From Treponema_C sp050937815 (GTDB lineage: Bacteria > Spirochaetota > Spirochaetia > Treponematales > Treponemataceae), in contig NZ_JACDIJ010000002.1 of NCBI RefSeq assembly GCF_050937815.1, positions 248,001 through 312,000 on the forward strand: DNA of 64,000 bases, written 5' to 3'. Below, one piece after another: positions 16,713 through 25,969 of the stretch. The position numbers were made by a program, and so were the translations under genes. How positions within the stretch are numbered: position 1 is the first letter of the stretch; every line of letters begins with the position of its first letter. The notes beneath the pieces were generated by a model. It saw nothing but the letters and a program-made list of their open reading frames with translations, was not told the DNA's origin and did not search any database.

Positions 16713-18524
16713 CTAATTTTCGGCCGATTCCGAACTTTCTTCTTCCTGTATCGGCTTATCCGCTTTGTCGGTTTCACTTTCGGAAACGGCGGGCCTCTGT
16801 CGATAAAATAAACGGACCGTTTCGACCGGTGTTTTTTGCCGGTATTTTAAAAACAATGTTTTAGTTTTTGCATCATATACATAACCGGAAGAATTATACG
16901 TTTCAAAACGCGGATCCGTACGATATTGTAAACCGTAAATTTCAATTGAAACAAAGGGGTCAATGCCGTTAAGAATCATGTAATGGGTTTCATCGACCGG
17001 AAAGGCTGTTTTAAATACGATTGTGTCATTTTCATCTTTTGTATAATCAATCTTTGAAGCAACTGTCCATGCCCATATCGGGCGGTTGTTTTCAAACCCG
17101 ATCACATCTATATGCGGATAAAAGGTATTGTCGCCGGCTATATAGGGGTATATTTCCGCCAGTGTGCGCAAATCCAAAGAAGAAAGGTTTTCCAACACGG
17201 ATGCTAAAAGCATAATGCCTCCGGCTTTTGTGTTTTTGTCGGCTATCATAGTTCCGTATTCTTGTAGTGCTTTTGCCGCCCTTGCCGATAATATCGAATT
17301 GATGCGGTTTCCTTTATCTTCCGCATAAAGACTGCCGGAATCCGACAAAACACAGGATTGTTCTAAAAAATCGGCACATTGTTTTAATACCGGAGAAAGA
17401 AGGGCTGCACTTACGGGATTTACCTTATATAAAGTTGTATACACGTCTAAAATGCCCGCCGCTTGTGCCGGAGTCGGCGAAAAATCGGGTAATGCAGCCG
17501 GTAAGGCCAATAAGGGTGATGTTTCTTCCGGCGGGCGCTGGAGTAAAACAAGGGGAAGATGGTCAAGTTCAAATACGTCCAAATTGTTTTTTTCAAGCGA
17601 ATATTGTATGCGGTAGGATATATTTTCCTGTTCCATAACAAGCGTTTGATTCATTTTAATTAATTTGTTAAAATAAGGTGCGCTGAAATAAGTCCGCTTG
17701 GTACTGTCGGTAAAAGCGGGCGGAACGGAATTCACGCCGTTATGGTAAACTCCGCGGGCGGCGCTTTCGGCCACATAGGCGGAAACCAGTTTTTCGCTCA
17801 TGTTTTCCTGATTTACCGAAGGGAAACTTTCAAACAGTTTGTCGCGTGCCTGTTCCGTCAGTTTTTTTAAAGTTTCCGCTTGTGCTTTTTCAAAGCTTGC
17901 GATTGATGCAAAGCTGAAGGATGCTTTTTCTTCATAGATACCGATACGGGCCGCCGGAGAAGAAGCGCTTAAACGAACGTACTCGTTTGTTATAAGCTGT
18001 GCTTGCAGGAGGCGCGATTCGGCCTTTGATTTTATTAAAGCCCGCGTTTGATTTATATCCGTAACGCTGTAGCTTTCGGTTGTTTTATATGGTATAGTCA
18101 GCGAAACGGCTTTTTTCGGAAGCTGTGCGCTTAGGGCAAGCTGTTCCGAACTGCCGTCAAAAAGCAGTGAAACGTTTTCCGAAAAGGAAAGGACAAAACT
18201 TGTTTTATCTTTTTCTTCCCAGTTTTGTAAAACCAGGGGAATTTGTTTTTTGTCGGAAGTGTGCAGGATAAGCGGATTTGATTCTCCTGCAAAAAAAACG
18301 ATACCCTTGTCCGAAACGTAAAAACCGTTTTTTAAGGACTGGGAGAGTTCGGTATCGGCTTGCGGCGTTTTTTTTGCTCTTATATACGATAAGCGCAGCT
18401 GTATGCCGCCGAAAGATTTGGAAACGGATAATTCATTTCTAAATTGGAGCATAAAAATGCCGAAAATAATAATACCGTAAAGAAAAGCTAAACCTATAAA
18501 TTTACGAACGGGATTATGTGCCAT
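16713..18524 (-). CDS. Membrane-anchored protein of unknown function
   Basis: Not recognised. 603 residues from the ATG at 18524; an in-frame start 54 bp further upstream is less likely. An N-terminal hydrophobic segment (KFIGLAFLYGIIIFGIFML, about residues 8-26) suggests a signal anchor, with the remainder outside the cytoplasm. The body has beta-rich stretches (GFYVSDKGIVFFAG, YGLQYRTDPRFETYNSSGYVYD) and an acidic tail ending EEESSESAEN. No catalytic motif was seen. It diverges from the TPR lipoprotein gene, with only 65 bp between the start codons, which suggests a joint role in the envelope. A TTGATT-17-TACACT promoter ends 7 nt before the ATG, favouring this start and leaderless translation. 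Confidence 0.75.
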   Translation of the reverse strand: MAHNPVRKFIGLAFLYGIIIFGIFMLQFRNELSVSKSFGGIQLRLSYIRAKKTPQADTELSQSLKNGFYVSDKGIVFFAGESNPLILHTSDKKQIPLVLQNWEEKDKTSFVLSFSENVSLLFDGSSEQLALSAQLPKKAVSLTIPYKTTESYSVTDINQTRALIKSKAESRLLQAQLITNEYVRLSASSPAARIGIYEEKASFSFASIASFEKAQAETLKKLTEQARDKLFESFPSVNQENMSEKLVSAYVAESAARGVYHNGVNSVPPAFTDSTKRTYFSAPYFNKLIKMNQTLVMEQENISYRIQYSLEKNNLDVFELDHLPLVLLQRPPEETSPLLALPAALPDFSPTPAQAAGILDVYTTLYKVNPVSAALLSPVLKQCADFLEQSCVLSDSGSLYAEDKGNRINSILSARAAKALQEYGTMIADKNTKAGGIMLLASVLENLSSLDLRTLAEIYPYIAGDNTFYPHIDVIGFENNRPIWAWTVASKIDYTKDENDTIVFKTAFPVDETHYMILNGIDPFVSIEIYGLQYRTDPRFETYNSSGYVYDAKTKTLFLKYRQKTPVETVRLFYRQRPAVSESETDKADKPIQEEESSESAEN

Positions 18525-18531
18525 TTGCTTT

Positions 18532-18560
18532 AGTGTACTCAATGATGGCCTTAAAATCAA
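18532..18560 (-). promoter_or_regulatory. Promoter of the 603-residue protein, predicted leaderless
   Basis: On the minus strand TTGATT (18560-18555), a 17-bp spacer and TACACT (18537-18532). Seven bases separate the -10 from the ATG at 18524, and no ribosome site is seen. Confidence 0.55.
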
Positions 18561-18589
18561 CTCCCCGTAAAACAGCAAAGGAAAAAATA

Positions 18590-20137
18590 ATGATTAAACA
18601 CGTTCAAAAGATACGCATTTTATTATTTTGCTTACATCTTATTGTCTTTGTTTTTGCCGCTTGTAAAACAACCGATGTCGTCTCCTCTCAAGCGGAGGAA
18701 CCCGTTCTGCAAAGGCCCGTGCAGGAAATGCCCGCACAAACAATTCCGCCTAAAACACAAGGTGTAAAAGAAGATACAAAGGCCGGCGAAACGAAGGATA
18801 AAACCGCCTTTTCTCCGGAGGCTTTTACCGGCGATCTGCAAAAAATGCTTGCGCAGGGCAATATAAAAAAAGCCCTTGCCGCCTTCGAAAATCTGCCGGC
18901 AGAACATAAAAACAGCCCCGATTTGAATTATTTGCACGCATCTTTACTGCTTTCGGCCGGTGAAATTCGGCAAGCCGAACAAAAAGCGGCCGCATTATTG
19001 GCGAAAAATCCCGGCAATGAAGAACTTTTGCTTTTAAACGCAATGATTGCAAAAGCCGCAGGCAACAAAACAAAAAGCACCGATATTATAAAAACCGTAC
19101 TTAAAAAAAATCCGAATAATGCCGATGCAAATGCGGCAATGGCCGATACCTTTATGCTTACACGTAATTTTGTACAGGCAAACCGCTACTTTAAAAAAGG
19201 TTTGGATGCCGATCCGAAACACGAAGCGTCTTTGTTCGGCTTTGCGCAAACCAGCTGGTATTTGGATAAGGTTGACAAAGCTAAAGAAGGTTTTACTAAG
19301 CTGACCGAGATAAATCCGCAAAACAGTATGGCGTGGTCGTATCTTGCAAAACTTGCTTCGGAAAAAAACGATTATTCTCAAGCGCTTGAATATATACAAA
19401 AAGCGCTTACATATGACGCCGATTATTATTATCACTGGCTTGATGCAGGTTCGTACTATATCGGCTTAAATAATTATGCCGAAGCCGAAAAAGCATGGAC
19501 GCGGGCCATTGCTATCGAACCCGATTATTTTTTAGCCTATACGTATCGCGGCGGCCTTTTTGACGAGCAGGGAAAATACGAACAAGCGCTTAATGATTAT
19601 CGGGACGTTATCCGATGCAATCCCAAATATTATTATGCGTATGAATCGATAGCAATGCTTGCGTGGCGGGTTGAAAATTGGGAAGAAGCTTTGGCGGGAT
19701 TTTTAAAAGCATGGGAAACAAATCCTTCCAATGTATCCTATCAGCTTATGATATCCGCCGTTTATCAAAAGATGGGCAATATCAAAGTAAATAAGGAATT
19801 TTTGTCAAAGGTTATGAAAAATATGGACAAACAAAGCCTTGACTACCTTATGCTCAGATTATATTATGACGGGTTGGGGGACAGTGCTGTTTTGAATAAG
19901 GTGGTAAATCATAACAGCAGAACGACAAAGGGTAAGATGTTATTTTACATGGCATTGTTTTATGAGTTAAAAGGTAAACAAGAGCTGGCGAATAAAATCT
20001 ACCTTGAAGTAGCCGATATGGAAGCTCCTTTATTTTTCGAATACAGGCTTACGCAATGGGCTGTCGAAAAAATGTCGCCCGGCCACAAAAATGCGGCTGA
20101 AAAAGAAAAAGCATTGAATGCAAAGCCGAAAAATTAA
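18590..20137 (+). CDS. TPR-repeat lipoprotein
   Basis: Exported lipoprotein of 515 residues. Seen: a signal peptide with lipobox (LIVFVFAAC, Cys about residue 23), a low-complexity Gln/Pro/Lys linker, then a series of tetratricopeptide repeats covering most of residues 80-450, for example AWSYLAKLASEKNDYSQALEYIQKAL, YHWLDAGSYYIGLNNYAEAEKAWTRAI and AYTYRGGLFDEQGKYEQALNDYRDVI. The ATG at 18590 was chosen because AAAGGA lies just upstream and it gives a normal signal peptide; upstream in-frame starts would extend into the divergent gene. It probably acts as a scaffold in the periplasm or envelope. It heads a same-strand run with traB-like and efflux genes. Confidence 0.9.
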   Translation: MIKHVQKIRILLFCLHLIVFVFAACKTTDVVSSQAEEPVLQRPVQEMPAQTIPPKTQGVKEDTKAGETKDKTAFSPEAFTGDLQKMLAQGNIKKALAAFENLPAEHKNSPDLNYLHASLLLSAGEIRQAEQKAAALLAKNPGNEELLLLNAMIAKAAGNKTKSTDIIKTVLKKNPNNADANAAMADTFMLTRNFVQANRYFKKGLDADPKHEASLFGFAQTSWYLDKVDKAKEGFTKLTEINPQNSMAWSYLAKLASEKNDYSQALEYIQKALTYDADYYYHWLDAGSYYIGLNNYAEAEKAWTRAIAIEPDYFLAYTYRGGLFDEQGKYEQALNDYRDVIRCNPKYYYAYESIAMLAWRVENWEEALAGFLKAWETNPSNVSYQLMISAVYQKMGNIKVNKEFLSKVMKNMDKQSLDYLMLRLYYDGLGDSAVLNKVVNHNSRTTKGKMLFYMALFYELKGKQELANKIYLEVADMEAPLFFEYRLTQWAVEKMSPGHKNAAEKEKALNAKPKN

Positions 20138-20190
20138 ACGGGAAAGACGGCAGTCCGGCGTTTCCGATACCTTATATTGTAGGAATATAT

Positions 20191-21366
20191 ATGCAAACCG
20201 TAAAAAATCTTTTATTTAAAGACCGGGAAATAATACTGGTAGGAACGGCACATATTTCAAAAGAAAGCATAAAAGACGTTGAGAGCAGTATACGCGAAAT
20301 GTCCCCCGATTGTGTCGCCGTAGAATTGGACGAACAGCGTTATGAATCCGTAAAAAATCCGGAGTCTTGGAAAAATCTTGATATCGTAAAGGTATTAAAA
20401 GAAAAACGCGGCTTTATTATGATGGCGAATCTGGTTCTCAGTTCTTTTCAACGGCGTATGGGGGCGGATGTGGGAGTAAAACCCGGCGATGAAATGCGTT
20501 CCGCTTTAAATATCGCCGAAGAATTGGACATCCCCGTCGTTATGGCGGACAGACCCGTTCAAACAACATTACGCCGCGCATGGGCAAAAAATTCATTGTG
20601 GGGAAAAGTAAAGCTTTTATCGGCTTTGTTGGCATCGGCTTTCGAAAAAGAGGAAATTTCGGCTGAAGACATAGAAAATCTTAAAAGTTCCAACGAAATG
20701 GATTCTATGATGGCGGAATTGGCACAATATTTGCCTGCGGTAAAAGAAGTGTTGATCGATGAGCGCGACCGTTACCTTGCTTCGCGCATATGGGAATGCA
20801 GGGGTAATAAAACCCTTGCCGTTTTGGGCGCAGGACACCTTCCCGGCGTAGAAAAACATCTTAACGCTCTTGCTGCGGGAACGGAACAAAGTAATACCGC
20901 CGATATAGAAAACGTACCGCCTGCCGGTATCGGCGGAAAAATTGCCGGCTGGATATTTCCCGTTTTGTTAGCTGCGCTGATAATTGCAGGTTTTTTTACC
21001 GGCGGGGCGGCAACTTCCGTAGACATGCTTGTTTCGTGGATTTTATGGAACGGCTCTTTAGCCGCACTGGGAACGCTTTTAGCGTGCGGACATCCGCTTG
21101 CAATTATAACCGGTTTTGTCGGTGCGCCGCTGGGAACGCTCAATCCTTTTCTTGCCGTCGGTATTTTTACCGGCCTTGTACAAGCGTGGATGTGTAAACC
21201 GAAGGTTGAAGATATGGAATTTCTTGCCGAAGACGCTTTAACGCTCAAGGGTTTTTATAAAAACCGCATAGGCCGCGTTCTGCTGGTGTTTTTTTTGTCA
21301 AGTCTAGGCGGCGCAATCGGAAACTTTATTGCGGTTCCTGCCTTGATAAGTTCTTTGCTGCACTAA
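20191..21366 (+). CDS. TraB/PrgY-family membrane protein
   Basis: 391 residues. Seen: N-terminal TraB domain with ILVGTAHISKESI (residues 15-27), CVAVELDEQRY and DRYLASRIWECRGNKTLAVLGAGHLPG, then a hydrophobic C-terminal half with several membrane segments (GWIFPVLLAALIIAGFF, MLVSWILWNGSLAALG, AVGIFTGLVQAWM and a final one). The family is named after pheromone-shutdown proteins of enterococci and shares a Tiki-like putative metalloprotease fold with conserved GTAH and GxGH motifs, both present here. Its role in spirochaetes is unknown. An AGGAA site precedes the ATG, and the gene lies 53 bp after the TPR lipoprotein. Confidence 0.9.
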   Translation: MQTVKNLLFKDREIILVGTAHISKESIKDVESSIREMSPDCVAVELDEQRYESVKNPESWKNLDIVKVLKEKRGFIMMANLVLSSFQRRMGADVGVKPGDEMRSALNIAEELDIPVVMADRPVQTTLRRAWAKNSLWGKVKLLSALLASAFEKEEISAEDIENLKSSNEMDSMMAELAQYLPAVKEVLIDERDRYLASRIWECRGNKTLAVLGAGHLPGVEKHLNALAAGTEQSNTADIENVPPAGIGGKIAGWIFPVLLAALIIAGFFTGGAATSVDMLVSWILWNGSLAALGTLLACGHPLAIITGFVGAPLGTLNPFLAVGIFTGLVQAWMCKPKVEDMEFLAEDALTLKGFYKNRIGRVLLVFFLSSLGGAIGNFIAVPALISSLLH

Positions 21367-21402
21367 AGAGGTATCGAAAACCGGATTTTACGGGAGATGC
21401 GA

Positions 21403-22911
21403 GTGAAAGGGAAAAATGCGGTTAAAAAAAACCTGTGTATTGTAAGTTTTGTACTGCTTTTTTTATGCATGCCGCCCGTGCTCCTTGCCGCTTTTTCTTT
21501 AGAGGACCTTTTAACCGGATATGCCGAGCGGGATATAGGTTTAAAAGAACTGCATATACAATTTATGCAAAGCCTTTTGGAAGAAAAAAAAGTATTTACG
21601 GATAACGGCATAAATGTAACACTTTCCACCGGCACTATGCATTTTGTTCCTTCCGGGAACGGCTTTACCTATTCCGTTGCGCCGGAAATTACATTTGCTT
21701 TTCCTTATTTGAATAATACGCGGATACAAGCCGCTTTGCCCCTGCGATCAAGCAGTGTGTCTGCCGGTACGGGAAAATCTGCTTTAAAGCTTACTTCCGA
21801 CGCATCTTTAAGCGTAAAAACCGATATTATTTCTTATAAAAATAAAGAACGCAAACTTTTTCTTGAAAAAGCGGCCCGCCAAACCGAACTTGCACGCCGC
21901 GCTTGTGCCGAACGCGCGCTTGAAACCGAAAAAAACTTTTGGACGGAATTGCGCTCTTTATATACGGCTGCGGCTGCGGCGGCAAAGGCGCAAGACAGCC
22001 TTATTGCATCTGAAAACAATTTCAAAACGGTAAAAAATCAAGGTTATGCGGCGGTTTCTCCGAAATACCGCAAAGCCGAATTGGCCGTAAAAAGCGATGA
22101 ATATGCGTTTGAAGAAAAAAAACGTCTTTGTGCCGCCGCTTTGACCGAATTTGCTTTAAACTGCGGAAAAGACGCGGATTTTTTTACCGAAATTCCGTTG
22201 TTGCCGGATGATTTGAAAAGCCGCCCCCTGTTATCGTTTAGCGATTTCGATACGGCTTTATACGGTGCTGCCGAACAGGCTTTTTGGAAATATACGTATA
22301 ACGAAAAAATGCGGTCATCCCAAAAAAACTTTTTTTTGGGGGCAGGCTTTTCCTATACGTATCTTTCCGAAGGTACACCGGGAAAAAAAGATGTTCCCGG
22401 TACGGGAACATCCGGACACATTCAGCCGTCGAACGAAATAGGTGCCGAAGTTTCGGCTTCATGGAAAGGGGTATCGGCAGCGGCTGGAGTAAGTATAACA
22501 ACGGAAAATCCGGCGAGTCCCCGCATTTCGTTTGCACTCGGCTGGGATATGAATGTTTTTAAAAACGCAGATTATACGGCTCAAATAAAGCAATATGACG
22601 CCGAATCCGACCTGCTTGCAGTTCAATCGGCACATGAAGATAAAAAAAAGCGCGAAAAAGCCCTTGAAACCAAGGCCGCCGACTTATTGTGGCAGCGCAG
22701 TAAAACTGCCGAAGAGGCCGCGTTATACGAGCAATTATATCGGGATATGCAAATATGGTTTAAAGAAGGAATTGTTTCGCCGGCGGATTTGCTTGAAGCA
22801 AAAATAAATTTCGAACAAATGTCGTATTATGCAAACGCTGCGGCTTTGGATTGCATAATTTACAACATAGATGTACGCCGTCTTTTTGTACAAAAAGCGG
22901 AGCACGACTAA
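21403..22911 (+). CDS. TolC-like outer-membrane efflux protein
   Basis: Putative outer-membrane channel of about 500 residues. Seen: a signal peptide (NLCIVSFVLLFLCMPPVLLAAF), then long amphipathic helices rich in Ala/Glu/Lys alternating with beta-strand segments such as FTYSVAPEITFAFPY, VSAAAGVSITTENPASPRISFALGW, and a helical tail with AADLLWQRSKTAEEAALYEQLYRDMQIWFKEGIVSPADLLEAKINFEQ condensed around the usual G-x-x-[ST]-x-x-[DE]-L-L motif of TolC. This resembles the T. pallidum TP0966-TP0969 group as I recall it. GTG 21403 lies 6 nt after CGGGAG and is preferred over ATG 21397, which almost touches that site. It is followed after 12 bp by an ABC ATPase gene. Confidence 0.75.
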   Translation: MKGKNAVKKNLCIVSFVLLFLCMPPVLLAAFSLEDLLTGYAERDIGLKELHIQFMQSLLEEKKVFTDNGINVTLSTGTMHFVPSGNGFTYSVAPEITFAFPYLNNTRIQAALPLRSSSVSAGTGKSALKLTSDASLSVKTDIISYKNKERKLFLEKAARQTELARRACAERALETEKNFWTELRSLYTAAAAAAKAQDSLIASENNFKTVKNQGYAAVSPKYRKAELAVKSDEYAFEEKKRLCAAALTEFALNCGKDADFFTEIPLLPDDLKSRPLLSFSDFDTALYGAAEQAFWKYTYNEKMRSSQKNFFLGAGFSYTYLSEGTPGKKDVPGTGTSGHIQPSNEIGAEVSASWKGVSAAAGVSITTENPASPRISFALGWDMNVFKNADYTAQIKQYDAESDLLAVQSAHEDKKKREKALETKAADLLWQRSKTAEEAALYEQLYRDMQIWFKEGIVSPADLLEAKINFEQMSYYANAAALDCIIYNIDVRRLFVQKAEHD

Positions 22912-22923
22912 ACGGGGGGCCGT

Positions 22924-23619
22924 GTGAATATTATTCAGCTTTGTGATGTATGGCGTACTTATCATATGGGTGAAGAAGACATTCATGCGCTGCGCGGAAT
23001 AAGCTTTAGTGTAGAGCGCGGCGAATTTCTTTCGATAATGGGACCTTCCGGTTCGGGAAAATCCACTTGTATGAATATGATCGGCTGTTTGGATAAGCCT
23101 ACGTGCGGCGACGTACTTATAAACGGCAAAAAAACGTCACAGATGGGCGACAAAGAACTTGCCCGCTTGCGCAACGGAACGATCGGTTTTGTGTTTCAGC
23201 AATATCATTTACTCCCAACGATGAATGTTCTTGAAAACGTTATGCTGCCCCTGCGTTATAAAGGCTTGGCTCTCGGCGAGCGCAAGGATAAGGCACGGGC
23301 GGCTTTGGAAAAAGTCGGCTTAAGCGACCGCATAAAGCATCGGCCGTCGGAGCTTTCAGGCGGACAAAAACAGCGTACCGCCATTGCCCGCGCCCTTGCC
23401 TGCGACCCGTATATCATTTTAGCGGACGAACCGACGGGCGCTTTGGATTCTTCAACGGGCAGGGCTGTTATGGACTTATTCCGTATTATAAACGAAGCGG
23501 GAACTACCGTTGTAATCGTTACCCACGATACGGGTATCGGCCGCAGTACCGACCGCTGTATTCATATTTTGGACGGACAAATCGCATCGGATGAAGCACT
23601 GGAAGAATATGCGGTGTGA
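22924..23619 (+). CDS. ABC transporter ATPase, LolD/MacB type
   Basis: Cytosolic ATP-binding subunit, 231 residues. Seen: Walker A GPSGSGKST, Q-loop FVFQQYHLLPTMNVLENVMLP, signature LSGGQKQRTAIARAL, Walker B ILADEPTGALD and H-loop IVTHD. The Q-loop and signature context are typical of the LolD/MacB/FtsE group that works with lipoprotein-release or MacB-type efflux permeases. The start is GTG after a GGGGGG ribosome site, 12 bp after the TolC-like gene. No cognate permease or HlyD-type adaptor lies upstream or downstream in this window, so partners must be encoded elsewhere. Confidence 0.93.
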   Translation: MNIIQLCDVWRTYHMGEEDIHALRGISFSVERGEFLSIMGPSGSGKSTCMNMIGCLDKPTCGDVLINGKKTSQMGDKELARLRNGTIGFVFQQYHLLPTMNVLENVMLPLRYKGLALGERKDKARAALEKVGLSDRIKHRPSELSGGQKQRTAIARALACDPYIILADEPTGALDSSTGRAVMDLFRIINEAGTTVVIVTHDTGIGRSTDRCIHILDGQIASDEALEEYAV

Positions 23620-23676
23620 TGGAAACATTAAAACTACCGAAAGGTTTTATAAAGATACGTTTTATGGAGGTACCTT

Positions 23677-24342
23677 ATGAAAAGAAAATGTGGTTTTTAT
23701 TTGTTTTGTGCATTGTTTATTTGTACTGCGTTTTTTGCAACTGCGGAAACAGCGGTTGTTTCGCCTGACGGCACTTCGGAGCAACATGTCGAAAATATTA
23801 CGAACATGCTTAAATGGCCGGGCTTAAAAAAAAGCTTCGAACAAATCCGTACCGAATCGGCTCACCTTTCTTTTGCCCAAAAAGAACAAATATTTTCTTT
23901 GCACAAAAGCGACCCGCTTGCGCCTTTTCTTTTAAACTGTTTTGTGGGTTTCGGCGTCGGTTCTTTTGTGCAAAAAGACTATCTTTCAGGCGGCATTTGT
24001 TTAGCGGCGGATATAACATCCTTCGGCTTAGGTTTGACCGGGTTGATACTCTGGCAAAAAGAATTATTTGATGCCTCCCGTAATGCGAATAAAGACGGCG
24101 GCGCGCTTTTCCTTATGGTTTTCAACGCTTTCAGCGGGGCAACGGCCTTGCCTTTTTTTGTTGCAGGAGGAATTCTTTCTACGGCTGTGCGCATATACGG
24201 AATGATTGCACCCTGGGTGTACGGTGCTTCCTATGACGAGCAATTGCAAAAAGCCCTTCGCGTCGGAGAGGCACAGGTAAGTTTTGCACCGCTTGTGTTA
24301 AGCGATGCATCCTGCGGCATTGCCCTTTGCATCCGCTATTAA
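23677..24342 (+). CDS. P13-like spirochaetal membrane protein
   Basis: 221 residues with a signal peptide (FCALFICTAFFATAE). The mature part contains FLLNCFVGFGVGSFVQKDYLSGGICLAADITSFGLGLTG, i.e. the Asn/Gly-rich GFGVGSFVQKD block followed by hydrophobic segments, which resembles the Borrelia P13 / treponemal P13-like family. P13 of Borrelia is an outer-surface channel-forming protein; here location and function are inferred from that resemblance. A GGAGG site precedes the ATG. It ends the plus-strand run that begins with the TPR lipoprotein and is convergent with radA. Confidence 0.65.
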   Translation: MKRKCGFYLFCALFICTAFFATAETAVVSPDGTSEQHVENITNMLKWPGLKKSFEQIRTESAHLSFAQKEQIFSLHKSDPLAPFLLNCFVGFGVGSFVQKDYLSGGICLAADITSFGLGLTGLILWQKELFDASRNANKDGGALFLMVFNAFSGATALPFFVAGGILSTAVRIYGMIAPWVYGASYDEQLQKALRVGEAQVSFAPLVLSDASCGIALCIRY

Positions 24343-24365
24343 AGCTCTTTAGCAACCGTAAAGTT

Positions 24366-25757
24366 TTAAGAAAAAAGCGTTTTTATCAAGTCTTGTATGC
24401 CGCATACATGTACGACGTCTTCTTCCTTTTCCGGGCCTAAAAGGCGCGTAAACCCCAGTGTTGCGGCGGCTTTTGCGCGCTGTTTTAATCGGTGTACGGG
24501 GCGGATTTCTCCTGCAAGGCTCAATTCTCCCGTTACCGCCGTTTTTTCGGGCGGGGCAATGTCCGTTCGCGCCGAATAAAGAGCCGCCGCCAAAGCCGCA
24601 TCTATGGCGCTTTCGGTTAAGCGTACCCCGCCTGCAACATTTATGTAAATATCCTGATCGCTGAAACGAAGGCCCGCACGTTTTTCCAAGACGGCTGCGA
24701 CACGGCTTACCCTTGCATTATCGATTTTTTCCGAATATACGCGAGTTAATGCGGCCTTTGCGGGCACCGTTAAAGCTTGAATTTCAACCAAAAAAACACG
24801 GCTTCCTTCAAAAACCGGTACGACAGCCGTACCCGGAGGAACGGTACCGGATCTGCGGACAATAAAAAGGGATGACGGATCTTCTACCGCCGTCAATCCC
24901 CGTTCTCCCATCGAAAATATCCCCAATTCGTCAATCGAACCGAATCTGTTTTTCAACGAGCGCAAAAACCGTATATGATCGTCATTCCGCTCAAAAGAAA
25001 TGACCGTATCGACTAAATGTTCAAGCGCTTTAGGACCTGCAATAGAACCGTCTTTTGTAACATGGGCGCTCATAAAAAGGACGGCATCGCGTTCTTTTAC
25101 CCATGCCGTTAATTCGGCGGCACAGTATTTTAATTGATTAACCGTTCCCGGTATAGAACCCGCATCCGCGGAAAAAACGGTTTGTATCGAATCGACGATA
25201 ACGCACAGGGGATTGAGCGCATTCAAAGCATTTTCTATATCCTCCAAGCGATTCGTACACAGTATTTCTATACCGGCGTTTTCCGCCCCGAGCCTGTCGG
25301 CCCGCGCTCTTATTTGTGATGCGGCCTCTTCTCCCGAAACGTAGAGGACGCGTCCCCGTGTTCCCGAAACAGCGGACTGCGCATTTTCGGTGTTTTTGCG
25401 TATTGCCGCCGCCGTTTGTAAAAGCAGGGTCGATTTGCCTATGCCGGGTTCTCCGCCTATAAGCACCGCAGAGCGCTTAACGGCTCCGCCGCCTAGCACA
25501 CGGTCGAATTCGCCGATTCCCGTAAAAAAGCGCTCTCCTTCGGCAGGGTTTATTGCCGAAAGCGGAAGCGGTTTTATACGCTCTCTTGTCTGCAAGCCGT
25601 GAGAGCCGAAAGGAGCAGGATACGGCGATTCTTCGGCGATACATTCTCTGAGCGTATTCCATTCTCCGCATTCCGGACAGCGTCCCATCCAGCGAGGCTG
25701 CGTATAACCGCAGGAAGTGCACTTAAAAAAAGTCGAAACGGATTTTTTTTTAGCCAT
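24366..25757 (-). CDS. radA: DNA repair protein RadA (Sms)
   Basis: Branch-migration ATPase of homologous recombination, cytosolic, 463 residues from the ATG at 25757. Seen: N-terminal zinc finger CTSCGYTQPRWMGRCPEC, Walker A GGEPGIGKST, the RadA-specific KNRFGSIDELGIF motif, and the C-terminal Lon-protease-like domain with YINVAGGVRLTESAIDAALAAAL and GELSLAGEIRPV. An in-frame start 66 bp upstream would add a non-family extension; the ATG at 25757 has a near-consensus promoter ending 12 nt before it, so it was chosen. No ribosome site is visible, so translation may be leaderless. Confidence 0.97.
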   Translation of the reverse strand: MAKKKSVSTFFKCTSCGYTQPRWMGRCPECGEWNTLRECIAEESPYPAPFGSHGLQTRERIKPLPLSAINPAEGERFFTGIGEFDRVLGGGAVKRSAVLIGGEPGIGKSTLLLQTAAAIRKNTENAQSAVSGTRGRVLYVSGEEAASQIRARADRLGAENAGIEILCTNRLEDIENALNALNPLCVIVDSIQTVFSADAGSIPGTVNQLKYCAAELTAWVKERDAVLFMSAHVTKDGSIAGPKALEHLVDTVISFERNDDHIRFLRSLKNRFGSIDELGIFSMGERGLTAVEDPSSLFIVRRSGTVPPGTAVVPVFEGSRVFLVEIQALTVPAKAALTRVYSEKIDNARVSRVAAVLEKRAGLRFSDQDIYINVAGGVRLTESAIDAALAAALYSARTDIAPPEKTAVTGELSLAGEIRPVHRLKQRAKAAATLGFTRLLGPEKEEDVVHVCGIQDLIKTLFS

Positions 25758-25769
25758 AAATCGAAAATA

Positions 25770-25798
25770 AGTATAAAACGGGATGTTTTTACTGTCAA
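25770..25798 (-). promoter_or_regulatory. Promoter of radA, predicted leaderless
   Basis: On the minus strand a perfect TTGACA (25798-25793), a 17-bp spacer and TATACT (25775-25770). The ATG lies 12 nt after the -10, giving a leader of about 5 nt without a ribosome site. This is one of the strongest promoters by consensus in the window. Confidence 0.75.
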
Positions 25799-25838
25799 GG
25801 CGGCTGCAAGCAGGCCGGTGCACGCCGCCTCCGTTTTT
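25798..25838 (+). terminator. Terminator-like hairpin between radA and the MCP gene
   Basis: AGGCGGC (25798-25804) pairs with GCCGCCT (25824-25830); an inner TGCA/TGCA pairing extends the stem with one bulge, and CCGTTTTTC follows. No plus-strand gene lies upstream for it to terminate, so it may be an insulator, a leader structure or the end of an unseen small RNA. Confidence 0.4.
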
Positions 25839-25969
25839 CTAAAAACTTCTTTGCAAAATCAAAAAGATTTTTATCTTGCAATATTTTATAAGAGGATATA
25901 TTCTTTATATAGTACGCGAACGGTAAAAATTGTTTGCGCTTTGTAATTACAAATAAAAGGAGTGTCGGA

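Noticed and set aside
18518..18589. N-terminal extension of the TPR lipoprotein
   Set aside because: It would bury the signal peptide 24 residues inside the protein and overlap the divergent gene start; ATG 18590 has AAAGGA upstream and yields a proper lipobox.
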